From NCBI RefSeq assembly GCF_030268685.1, contig NZ_BSRQ01000007.1, positions 248,001-312,000 of the forward strand: a stretch of DNA of 64,000 nt, in the 5' to 3' direction. Positions 26,536 to 34,616 of the stretch are shown piece by piece. The first letter of the stretch is position 1. Each line of letters begins with the position of its first letter. The translations under genes were made by a program, and so were the position numbers. This stretch comes from Microtetraspora sp. NBRC 13810 (GTDB lineage: Bacteria > Actinomycetota > Actinomycetes > Streptosporangiales > Streptosporangiaceae). The notes beneath the pieces are model-generated. The model did no database searches. It was not told the origin of the DNA and saw only the letters and a list, made by a program, of their open reading frames with translations.

Positions 26536-28221
26536 CTAGGCCACGCGGCGGGGTGTGCTGAAGGAGGGGGCGTGCCCGGCCGAGCCGGGGTAGCGGAACC
26601 GCCACATGCCGCCGGGACCGCCGGGGACCTCGCGGGTGAAGCGGCCCGTGCGGCCGGTGACGGCGAGGCCCGCCCGGCTCCACGCCTGGCCGCCCGGCTC
26701 GCGGTAGAGGATCTCCACCCGCTGGCCGGGGAAGGGCGCGTAGTCCGTGACCCCCTTGGGGTCCACCCGGTTCAGCACGCCTTCGACGCGCACCATCCCG
26801 AACGGCGTGCCGCGGGCGGCCCCGATGCGCGCGGCCCTGACCGCCCCGAAGGTCGTCTCCCGCTTGAGGAAGAAGATCGTCCTGCGGACTACGGTCCCTC
26901 CCTCCGCGCTCCTGGCGGTCGCGGTCACCGTCCACCGTCCGGCCGGGTACCAGCGGTCGAGCGCCTTCTCCGGCACGAAGCGCCACGTCTGCCAGTCGGC
27001 GCTGTACGGCTCCGCCCGGGCCACCGGGCAGTAGGCGGGCGCGGTCCGGTAGGCGCCGGCCGGGGCCGTCCCGGCGCCGGCGGCGGCCCCGCGGCCCCGG
27101 CCGACGTGTTCGACGGTCGTCTCCGTCTCCCCCGCGGAGCCGGTGCAGGACCGGGCGTCGGGAGCGGTCAGCGCGGCGGTGAGCTCGGTTCTGCCGCCGG
27201 TGGAACCCGGGACGGCGTCCTTCGCCGCGGCCTCCGCGGAGGCGGGCCGGGCGCCCGTGGCCGCCTGACCGTCCGCGAGCGCGTCCGTGATCGTCAGCGG
27301 AGTGTCCTCGGCCGCCTGCGCGGCCGTGAAAGCCGGTGCGGCGCTCTGGGCGTGCACGGAGGCCAGCGAGGCGCTCCAGCCGTCCGCGGAGGCCGGCGAA
27401 ACGCTCTGAACGTCCGATGAAGCGCCCTGAACGTCCGGTGAAGCGCTCCGAACGTCCGCGGGGGCCTGTGAGGCGCTCTGGGCGTCCGCGGGCGCCGACG
27501 GGCCGCTGGAGGCGTCCGGAGCGGAGCGGTCGGCGGCGTGGGCGGAGGTCGCGGGGCGGTTCGGCGGGGCGCCGGTGGAGATGAGAGGGGTGTTGCCGGC
27601 GGCGGGAAGGGTGACGGCGGTGAGCGGGGTGTCCTGCGCGGCCGGGTGGGCGGCCTCCGGCTCGACGGGGCGGCGGGGTGACCCGTAGGACCGCCCGCCC
27701 TCGCCGAACGGCATGGCCCCGGCCGCCGGCCGGACCTGCTTGATCTGCCGGTGCCGGTGCTTCGCCTGCTTGACCTGCTTGGACGAGGCGACCGGCGGGG
27801 CGAACGGCGAGACGGCCGGCGGGGTCCCCGGCGGGGCGACCAGCGGGGCGGGCGGCTGCTGCGAGCCGGACGGGAACCGGCCGGAGGCGTACTGTGCGGG
27901 ATCGGCCCCGTCGTCGGCCACCCCGGGCCGGACCGGGACGCCCTGCGCCTCCTCGGGAGCCGGGGCCGGGGGGGCGGTGCCCTGCCCGGGCCGGCCGGCC
28001 GGCTCGACCTCCAGGGTGACCCCGTCCGGCCCCGACGCGCCGCGCACGACGACGTCGATCACCATGCGGACGGAGTTGGACGGGCCGACGACCGGCGTCG
28101 CCGGACGCATCGTGACGGAGCGGATCTCCAGCATGTCGGCCTCGGCGGCCGGGACCTGGACCAGGAGCGGTGCGACGAGCGTGCCCGTCGCGAGCGACGT
28201 GAGAAGAATCTTCTTACTCAT
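26536..28221 (-). CDS. secreted repeat-containing protein, function unknown
   Basis: 561 residues from ATG (MSKKILLTSLATG); ATG a few codons upstream is also possible and neither has a strong ribosome binding site. Signal peptide ends near AEA. The N-terminal beta domain (LEIRSVTMRPATPVVGPSNSVRMVIDVVVRG) looks Ig-like. The centre is low-complexity Ala/Ser/Pro/Asp with imperfect repeats (PADVRSASPDVQGASSDVQS), likely disordered or cell-wall spanning. The C-terminal 170 residues form a second conserved part (WRFVPEKALDRWYPAGRWTVTATA, FGAVRAARIGA, VEILYREPG, WRFRYPG), suggesting two or three further beta-sandwich domains. Surface or secreted role inferred. Confidence 0.7.
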   Translation of the reverse strand: MSKKILLTSLATGTLVAPLLVQVPAAEADMLEIRSVTMRPATPVVGPSNSVRMVIDVVVRGASGPDGVTLEVEPAGRPGQGTAPPAPAPEEAQGVPVRPGVADDGADPAQYASGRFPSGSQQPPAPLVAPPGTPPAVSPFAPPVASSKQVKQAKHRHRQIKQVRPAAGAMPFGEGGRSYGSPRRPVEPEAAHPAAQDTPLTAVTLPAAGNTPLISTGAPPNRPATSAHAADRSAPDASSGPSAPADAQSASQAPADVRSASPDVQGASSDVQSVSPASADGWSASLASVHAQSAAPAFTAAQAAEDTPLTITDALADGQAATGARPASAEAAAKDAVPGSTGGRTELTAALTAPDARSCTGSAGETETTVEHVGRGRGAAAGAGTAPAGAYRTAPAYCPVARAEPYSADWQTWRFVPEKALDRWYPAGRWTVTATARSAEGGTVVRRTIFFLKRETTFGAVRAARIGAARGTPFGMVRVEGVLNRVDPKGVTDYAPFPGQRVEILYREPGGQAWSRAGLAVTGRTGRFTREVPGGPGGMWRFRYPGSAGHAPSFSTPRRVA

Positions 28222-28329
28222 GATCGGGAACATAGGAAGCGCCAGGTAAACCTCGACGCCCCGACACACACCCCACTAGGCAAAACCGGCCTCCCGCGAG
28301 GGGCCCCGCGGCCGCGCGGGAGGCGCCGG

Positions 28330-30168
28330 TCAGCTCTCGTAGAGGGAGTCGATGATCTCCGCGTACTTGGCGTGCACGATCCGCCGCTTGAGTTTGAGAC
28401 TGGGCGTGAGCTCCTCGGTCTCGGCGGTCCACTCCACCGGGAGCAGCCGCCAGCGCTTGACCTGCTGCACCCGGGCCAGCTTGTCGTTGGCGGCGCTCAC
28501 CGCGGCCTCGACCTCCTTGAGCACGTCCGGGTGCTCGGCCAGCTCGGCGAGGGAGTCCCCGGCGATGCCACGGGACCTCGCCCAGCCGAAGGCCACGTCC
28601 CCGTCCAGGGTGAGGAGGGCGACGGGGTGCGGGCGGCGGTCGCCGAAGGCCAGGGCCTGGCCGATGAGCGGGTGCTCCTTGAGGTGGTTCTCGATGTTGG
28701 CCGGGGAGATGTTCTCGCCGCCCGCGGTGATGATGAGCTCCTTCTTGCGGTCGAGGATGCGCACGAAGCCGTCGTCGTCGATGGAGCCGACGTCCCCGGT
28801 GTGCAGCCAGCCGTCCTCGTCCAGCAGGGCGGCCGTCTCCTCGGGGCGGTTGAGGTAGCCGCCGGTGTTGAGCGGGCTGCGGGTGAGGATCTCGCCGTCC
28901 TCCGCGATCCGGACCTCCACTCCGGGCTCCGCCCTGCCGACCGAGCCCAGTTTGTAGTCGTCCACGCTGTTCGCGGTGAAGGCGCCGGTCGTCTCCGTCA
29001 TGCCGTACACGTCGAGGACCTTGAGGCCGAGCCCGGCGAAGAAGCGCTGCACCTCGGCCGGCATCGGGGCGGCGGCGGTGGCGATCCAGCTGGCGTTGTC
29101 AAAGCCGATCATGGAGCGGATGATCGAGAGCAGGGCGGCGTCCGCGGCCTCGTAGGCGGCCTTGACCTCGGGCGACGGGCTCCGGCCGAACTGCCCGGCC
29201 TCGATGTAGGCGAGGCCGGCGGCCATGGCCTGGCGCACGGCTTCCTGCTGCTCGGCCGGCTGGGTGGCGAGCAGCGCCTGGAGGCGGGCCATCATCTTCT
29301 CCCAGACCCGCGGCACGCCGAAGAACAGCACCGGCCTGACCTGGCCGAGGGTGGCTCCCAGCTGGTCGAGATCGGGGCAGAAGTGGACGTGGCCGGCCTT
29401 GAACAGCGGCAGGTAGAGGCTGAGCACCCGTTCGGCGATGTGCGCGTAGGTCAGGTAGGAGATCTGGGTGCCCTGGGCGGGCAGCGCGGTCATCCGGTCG
29501 GTGGCGCCCACCTCGTAGAGCACGTTGGCGTGGGTGAGCGGAACGCCCTTGGGGTTGCCGGTGGTGCCGGAGGTGTAGAGCACGGTCAGCACGTCGCCGG
29601 GGGCGACGGCCCGCCAGCGCTCCTCGACGGCGGCGGGGTCGGCGGCGAGGCGTTCCGCGCCGAGCGCGAGGAAGTCGGCCCAGCCGAGGTACCGGTCGCC
29701 GGCGGGCGCGCCCTCCAGCATGATGACCTTCTCCAGCGCCGGGAGGTCGGCCAGCACGGGTTCCCAGCGGGCGAGGTCCTGCGGGCCGCCGAGCACCGCG
29801 ACCTTGGCGCCGACGTCCGCGGCGACGAAGGCGACCTGCGCGGGCGTGAAGGTCGGGTAGACCGAGCAGGGGGTGGCGCCGGCGTGCACCGCGCCGAGGT
29901 CGGCGAGGACGTGCTCGCTGCGGTTGACCATCATCAGCGCGACCGAGTCGCCGGGGCCGACGCCGAGCGCGGCGAACCCGGCGGCGATCTCCAGCACCCG
30001 CCGGCGCGCCTCGCCGTAGCCGATCGTGGACCAGCCGCCCTCCACGGGATCGGAGTAGGCGGGCGCGTCCGGATGCTCCTCCGCCGTGCGCCGCAGTTGT
30101 TCGCATACGGTACGGCCGGCGATGTCCTCCTCGATCGCGGTCCGTAACGAGAGCAGGGAATCACCCAT
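28330..30168 (-). CDS. long-chain fatty acid--CoA ligase (AMP-forming)
   Basis: 612 residues from the ATG with GGAGG close upstream. ANL-superfamily motifs: LTVLYTSGTTGNPKGVPLTH (P-loop), VYGMTETTG, LHTGDVG and KELIITAGGENISP. The FadD15-like form has long inserts between P-loop and A5 motif, as here (LPLFKAGHVHFCPDLDQL, FGVPRVWEKMMARL). It activates fatty acids to acyl-CoA via acyl-AMP, for beta-oxidation or lipid synthesis. Cytosolic or membrane associated. Divergent from the POT transporter gene; a longer upstream frame has no support. Confidence 0.94.
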   Translation of the reverse strand: MGDSLLSLRTAIEEDIAGRTVCEQLRRTAEEHPDAPAYSDPVEGGWSTIGYGEARRRVLEIAAGFAALGVGPGDSVALMMVNRSEHVLADLGAVHAGATPCSVYPTFTPAQVAFVAADVGAKVAVLGGPQDLARWEPVLADLPALEKVIMLEGAPAGDRYLGWADFLALGAERLAADPAAVEERWRAVAPGDVLTVLYTSGTTGNPKGVPLTHANVLYEVGATDRMTALPAQGTQISYLTYAHIAERVLSLYLPLFKAGHVHFCPDLDQLGATLGQVRPVLFFGVPRVWEKMMARLQALLATQPAEQQEAVRQAMAAGLAYIEAGQFGRSPSPEVKAAYEAADAALLSIIRSMIGFDNASWIATAAAPMPAEVQRFFAGLGLKVLDVYGMTETTGAFTANSVDDYKLGSVGRAEPGVEVRIAEDGEILTRSPLNTGGYLNRPEETAALLDEDGWLHTGDVGSIDDDGFVRILDRKKELIITAGGENISPANIENHLKEHPLIGQALAFGDRRPHPVALLTLDGDVAFGWARSRGIAGDSLAELAEHPDVLKEVEAAVSAANDKLARVQQVKRWRLLPVEWTAETEELTPSLKLKRRIVHAKYAEIIDSLYES

Positions 30169-30341
30169 GCCGCCTCCGATCGTGAGCACTTGCAGGGAGT
30201 GGCTGCATCGCACCACAGCCCCACCCGGCCGACAAGACCTCCGGGGGCCGCCCTTCGCGCCAGGGCCGAGCACGGCGGCGGGCACCGTATGCTTCGAGCA
30301 GCCATCAGAGGGTGACGAACCGCTGCTCACGGGGGGTGCGC

Positions 30342-31823
30342 ATGACGTCAAGGCCCGCTACGGCCGAGCCGGAGACGACCGTGCTCGGCCATCCTCGCGG
30401 CCTCGCCACGCTCTTCGGCACCGAGATGTGGGAGCGGTTCAGCTTCTACGGCATGCGCGCGATCCTGGCGTTCTTCCTCATCGCCTCGCCGGCCGCCAAC
30501 GGGCTGGGCCTGCCGCAGCAGACGGCCTACGCGGTGGTCGGCGTCTACGGCTCGCTGATCTATCTGGTCGCGCTGCCCGGCGGCTGGCTGGCCGACCGGG
30601 TGCTCGGCGCGCGCAGGGCGGTGCTGGCGGGCGGGATCGTCATCATGGCGGGGCACATCAGCATGGCCGTCCCGGTGCGCACGCCGGCGTTCGTCTGGCT
30701 CGGCCTGCTGCTGATCATCGTGGGCACCGGGCTGGTCAAGCCCAACCTGTCGTCGATGGTGGGCAGGCTCTACCCGCGCGACGACAACGCCCGCCGCGAC
30801 GCGGGTTTCTCGATCTTCTACTTCGGCGTCAACATCGGCGCCTTCGCCGCGCCCTACGTGGTGGGTGACTGGCTGGCCAGGGACGGCCGGTGGCATCTGG
30901 GCTTCGGGGCGGCGGCGGTCGGCATGGCGCTCGGCCTGATCCAGTACGTGCGCGGGTGGCGGAACCTCGACGGGGCGGGGATGGAGCCGGGGCACCGGCT
31001 CACGGCCGCGGAGCGGGCGAGGTTCACCCGGCTGGCCGGCGTCGGTTGCGCGGGCACGGCGGTCGTGGCGGCGCTGTGGGCGGTGTCGGGCACGTTCACC
31101 CTCGACCGGCTGACCGTGGTGCTGACCGTGGTGGCGATCGCGATCCCCACCGGTTACTTCGGGTACATCCTGCGCGGCGACCACGACCTGACCGAGTTCG
31201 AGCGGTCCCGGGTGCGGGCCTACATCTGGCTGTTCGTCGCCGCCGCGATCTTCTGGATGATCTACGACCTGGCGCCGAGCGTGCTCAACGTCTTCGCCAG
31301 GGACCGGACCGACCTGTCGCTCTTCGGGATGCGCATGGAGGCGGCCACCACGCAGGCGATCAACCCGCTGTTCGTGCTGATCCTGTGCCCGGTCTTCGCG
31401 GTGCTGTGGGTGCGGCTGGGCGACCGGGTGAGCGCGTCGCAGAAGTTCGCCCTCGGCCTGGTGCTGTGCGGGCTGAGCTTCGTCGTCATGGCGCTGGCCG
31501 CCCATCTGGCGGCCGGCGGGCGGGTCTCGCTGTGGTGGCTGGTGCTGGTCTACCTGGTCCAGGTGTTCGGCGAGCTGTCGCTGAGCCCGGTGGGGCTGTC
31601 GGTGACCACCCATCTGGCGCCGAAGTCCTTCCAGAGCCAGATGCTCGGGGTGTGGTTCCTGTCCTTCGCGGTGGGCGACGCGGTGGGCGGGCAGACGGCG
31701 AGGCTGCTCGGCTACATGTCCGAGCCGATGTACTTCCTGACGCTGGCGCTGATCGCGGTGGCGGCGGGGCTGGTGCTGCTGATGTTCGCCCGCCGGTTGA
31801 CGCATCTCATGCGCGATGACTGA
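30342..31823 (+). CDS. POT/PTR family proton-coupled peptide transporter
   Basis: 493 residues, about 14 membrane segments in the MFS fold. POT signatures: the proton-coupling E-x-x-E-R motif in GTEMWERFSFYGMRA at the start of helix 1, GGWLADRVLGARRAV, and the PTR2 signature DAGFSIFYFGVNIGAF. The ending (SFQSQMLGVWFLSFAVGDAVGG) also matches. Imports di- and tripeptides. ATG at 30342 is preceded by GGGGGG; a GTG at 30312 would add ten residues. Confidence 0.94.
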   Translation: MTSRPATAEPETTVLGHPRGLATLFGTEMWERFSFYGMRAILAFFLIASPAANGLGLPQQTAYAVVGVYGSLIYLVALPGGWLADRVLGARRAVLAGGIVIMAGHISMAVPVRTPAFVWLGLLLIIVGTGLVKPNLSSMVGRLYPRDDNARRDAGFSIFYFGVNIGAFAAPYVVGDWLARDGRWHLGFGAAAVGMALGLIQYVRGWRNLDGAGMEPGHRLTAAERARFTRLAGVGCAGTAVVAALWAVSGTFTLDRLTVVLTVVAIAIPTGYFGYILRGDHDLTEFERSRVRAYIWLFVAAAIFWMIYDLAPSVLNVFARDRTDLSLFGMRMEAATTQAINPLFVLILCPVFAVLWVRLGDRVSASQKFALGLVLCGLSFVVMALAAHLAAGGRVSLWWLVLVYLVQVFGELSLSPVGLSVTTHLAPKSFQSQMLGVWFLSFAVGDAVGGQTARLLGYMSEPMYFLTLALIAVAAGLVLLMFARRLTHLMRDD

Positions 31824-31838
31824 TTTGCCCCTTATGGC

Positions 31839-32465
31839 ATGATCTTCGACGTGAACGAGCTGCTGGATCTGGCGGGAATCTTCGTCTTCGCCCTCTCCGG
31901 GGCGCTGCTGGGCGTCCGCAAACGGCTCGACGTGGTCGGCATGGCGGTGCTCGGCGAGATGACCGCGCTGGGCGGCGGCATCCTGCGCGACCTCATCCTC
32001 AACCTGCGTCCCGCGGCCTTCGAGGACATCGGCTACGTGCTCGTCCCGCTGGCCGCCACCGTGATCGTCTTCTTCTGGCACCCGCAGGTCGAGCGCGTGA
32101 TGCCCGCCGTCCTGGTCTTCGACGCCGCCGGGCTCGGGCTGTTCTGCGCCGTCGGCACCGAGAAGGCCCTGACGTACGGCCTGAGCCCGGTGCACGCGGC
32201 CCTGCTCGGCGTGACCACGGCGGTCGGCGGCGGCATCCTGCGCGACATCCTGGCCGGGGAGATCCCCCGGCTGCTCTACGACCGGCAGCTCTACGCGCTG
32301 CCCGCCCTGCTCGGCGCCGCGACGATGGCCGCGCTGTCCACGATGGGCCTGCACGGCTGGCCCGCCGTCCTGTCCTCCGCCGTGCTCGCCTTCGCGCTGC
32401 GCATCCTCGCCGTGCGGCTGCGGCTGCGCGCCCCGCTGGCCCGTGGGGTCAGGCCGCCCGGCTGA
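31839..32465 (+). CDS. TRIC family (UPF0126) cation channel
   Basis: 208 residues with seven membrane segments in two homologous halves, each carrying the glycine signature: ALGGGILRDLI in the first and AVGGGILRDILAGEIP in the second. Prokaryotic TRIC proteins are trimeric potassium-selective channels; the physiological role in bacteria is poorly known. It follows the POT gene by 15 bases on the same strand, so co-transcription is likely. Almost abuts the convergent MocR gene. Confidence 0.9.
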   Translation: MIFDVNELLDLAGIFVFALSGALLGVRKRLDVVGMAVLGEMTALGGGILRDLILNLRPAAFEDIGYVLVPLAATVIVFFWHPQVERVMPAVLVFDAAGLGLFCAVGTEKALTYGLSPVHAALLGVTTAVGGGILRDILAGEIPRLLYDRQLYALPALLGAATMAALSTMGLHGWPAVLSSAVLAFALRILAVRLRLRAPLARGVRPPG

Positions 32466-32471
32466 GCGCGC

Positions 32472-33905
32472 TCACAGCGCCGGCGTGAGGGACGCGGCCG
32501 GGCGCGGGCCGTACGGGCCCGCCGTGCGGGCGGTCGCGACGCGGGACACGGCCTCGGTCAGGACCCGGGGCGGCTGGGTGAAGGGCAGCCGCAGATGGTT
32601 CTCCAGCGTGCCGTCGACGCCGAACCAGGGGCCGGGGGCGAGCCGTACGCCGTGGCAGGCGGCGGCCTCGGCCAGCGGGGTCGCGGTGGGCGAGTCGAGC
32701 CGGACCCACAGCGAGCCGCCGCCCGCGGGCACGGTGAAGCTCCACGAAGGCAGCTCGGCGCGCAGCGCTCCGACCAGGGCGTCGCGCGCGGCGCCGAGCG
32801 TGCGGCGGCGTTCGGCGCGGGCCTCCTCGATGCGCTCGAACAGCCGCGCCACGACGAGCTGCTCGAAGATCGGGCTCGCGATCTCCACCGACGCGCGCAG
32901 CGCGGCCAGCCGCCGCACCAGCGCCGCCGTCGCCCTGACCCATCCGATGCGCAGGCCGCCCCACCACAGCTTGGACGCCGAGCCGATGGTGATCACCTGG
33001 GCGTCGGTGCCGAAGGCGGCCAGCGGCGCGGCGCCGGGCACGTCGTCCACCGCCAGCTCCGCCCAGGACTCGTCGGCGACCAGCAGGGTGCCGTTGCGCC
33101 GGGCCGCGCCGGCCAGGGCCGCCCTGGTGGCGTCGTCCATCAGCCACCCGGTGGGATTGTGGAAGTCGGGGACGACGTAGGCGAGCCGGGCCGAGGACTG
33201 GCGCATGGCGCTGGTCAGCAGGTCGAGGTTCCAGCCCTCGTCGGTCATGCCGGCCGGGACCGTCCGGGCGCCGCGCTGCCGTACGACGTCGAGCGCGTGC
33301 GGGTAGGTGGGCGACTCGACCAGCACCGGGTCCCCCGCGCCGGTCAGCAGGTTCAGCACCAGGTGGATGCCGTGCTGGGCGCCCGCGGTGACGAGGATCT
33401 GGCCGGGCCGGGTGGCGAGCCCGCGCGCGGTGTAGCGGGCGGCGATCGCCTCGCGCAGCACGGCCAGGCCGAGCGGGTCGTAGCCGGCGCCCAGGGTGTG
33501 CCTGGGCAGGTCGCGGGCGGCCTGCGCGAGCGCGCCGGGAAGCTGGGCGGTGGCGGCGGGCGCGGCGCTGTGCAGTTGCAGCATCCCCTCGTCCGAGGCG
33601 GCCAGCCACGGGTTGTCCGCGCTGAGCGAGGAGGGGTCGGGCAGCGCGGTCCAGCTTCCCGCCCCGCGCCGGGTGTCCAGGTAGCCCTGCTCGCGCAGCA
33701 GGTCGTAGGCGGCGGTGACGGTGGTGCGGGACACGCCGAGCGCGTGGGCGAGGTGCCGCTCGGCGGGCAGCCGTACCCGTACGGCGAGCCGCCCGTCCAG
33801 GACCAGCGAGCGCACGGCCAGGGCCAGCGCCCGGTAGTAGGGGCGCGCCGCCGGGTCCACGCTCACCAGGCGGGCGAGTTGCGGTCCGCTCAGATACCGA
33901 TCCAC
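32472..33905 (-). CDS. MocR/PdxR-type regulator (GntR HTH fused to aminotransferase fold)
   Basis: 477 residues. GntR winged helix at about 15-75 (ALAVRSLVLDGRL...LPAERHLAHALGVSRTTVTAAYDLL), then a class I aminotransferase-fold domain binding PLP through Lys near residue 310 in TIGSASKLWWGG; ADESWAEL and PTYPHALDVV are cofactor-site blocks. Such proteins sense PLP or amine ligands. GTG at 33905 is used; GTG at 33914 adds three codons. It diverges from a YczE membrane protein gene, a recurring MocR neighbour, and a direct repeat lies between them. Confidence 0.92.
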   Translation of the reverse strand: MDRYLSGPQLARLVSVDPAARPYYRALALAVRSLVLDGRLAVRVRLPAERHLAHALGVSRTTVTAAYDLLREQGYLDTRRGAGSWTALPDPSSLSADNPWLAASDEGMLQLHSAAPAATAQLPGALAQAARDLPRHTLGAGYDPLGLAVLREAIAARYTARGLATRPGQILVTAGAQHGIHLVLNLLTGAGDPVLVESPTYPHALDVVRQRGARTVPAGMTDEGWNLDLLTSAMRQSSARLAYVVPDFHNPTGWLMDDATRAALAGAARRNGTLLVADESWAELAVDDVPGAAPLAAFGTDAQVITIGSASKLWWGGLRIGWVRATAALVRRLAALRASVEIASPIFEQLVVARLFERIEEARAERRRTLGAARDALVGALRAELPSWSFTVPAGGGSLWVRLDSPTATPLAEAAACHGVRLAPGPWFGVDGTLENHLRLPFTQPPRVLTEAVSRVATARTAGPYGPRPAASLTPAL

Positions 33906-33910
33906 CTCCC

Positions 33911-33928
33911 CCACTTTAAGGCCACTTT
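33911..33928. promoter_or_regulatory. direct repeat CCACTTT x2, candidate MocR operator
   Basis: CCACTTT at 33911-33917 and 33922-33928, offset by 11 bp or about one helical turn, between the divergent MocR and YczE genes. MocR proteins characteristically bind direct repeats. It overlaps the MocR start codon region, which suits auto-repression. Confidence 0.55.
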
Positions 33929-33980
33929 TCGGGATTGGCTCTTTATCGCCCGGCCAGCCGACCGGGACGATCGGAGCATC

Positions 33981-34586
33981 ATGAGCGAAATCCCTCTCAC
34001 CACTCTCGGCTCGCTGCCCTCCCGGCTCGTGCGCCTCTACACCGGGCTGGCCCTCTACGGGCTGGGCATCGGCATCCAGGTGGAGTCCCACCTCGGCGTG
34101 GACCCCTGGGACGTCTTCCACCAGGGCCTCGCCGTCCTGACCGGCTGGTCGATCGGCACCTGGATCATCATCGTGGGCGCGGCCGTGATGGTCTTCTGGA
34201 TCCCGCTGCGGCAGCGGCCCGGCCTGGGCACGATCAGCAACGTGATCCTCGTCGGGCTGTTCGCGGACGCGGCCATCTGGGCGCTGCCCACCCCGGAGAA
34301 CCTCGCGGCGCGCTGGGCCTTCCTGCTGGTCGCGGTGGTCGTCGTCGGCGCCGCCACCGCGCTCTACATCGGCGCGGGGATGGGTCCGGGCCCGCGCGAC
34401 GGGCTGATGACCGGCCTGCACCGCCTCGGCCTGTCCATCCGGGCCGCCCGCTTCCTGATCGAGGTCTGCGTGCTCGCCGTCGGCTGGCTGCTGGGCGGCA
34501 CCGTCGGGATCGGCACCGTCGTCTTCGCCCTCGCCATCGGCCCGGTCACGCAGTTCTTCATGACGCGTCCCGCCGCCAGGGGCTGA
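33981..34586 (+). CDS. YczE-type membrane protein
   Basis: 201 residues, about five hydrophobic segments. Family signatures: GLALYGLGIGIQVESHLGVDPWDVFHQGL at the start, and ALYIGAGMGPGPRDGLMTGL in the middle. YczE/YyaS-like proteins are of unknown function and often stand divergent to MocR regulators, as here, which suggests transport of, or response to, the regulator's ligand. ATG at 33981 has CGGAG five bases upstream. Confidence 0.9.
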   Translation: MSEIPLTTLGSLPSRLVRLYTGLALYGLGIGIQVESHLGVDPWDVFHQGLAVLTGWSIGTWIIIVGAAVMVFWIPLRQRPGLGTISNVILVGLFADAAIWALPTPENLAARWAFLLVAVVVVGAATALYIGAGMGPGPRDGLMTGLHRLGLSIRAARFLIEVCVLAVGWLLGGTVGIGTVVFALAIGPVTQFFMTRPAARG

Positions 34587-34616
34587 TCCGGCCGCGGATC
34601 ACGCTAGCGTCGGAGC

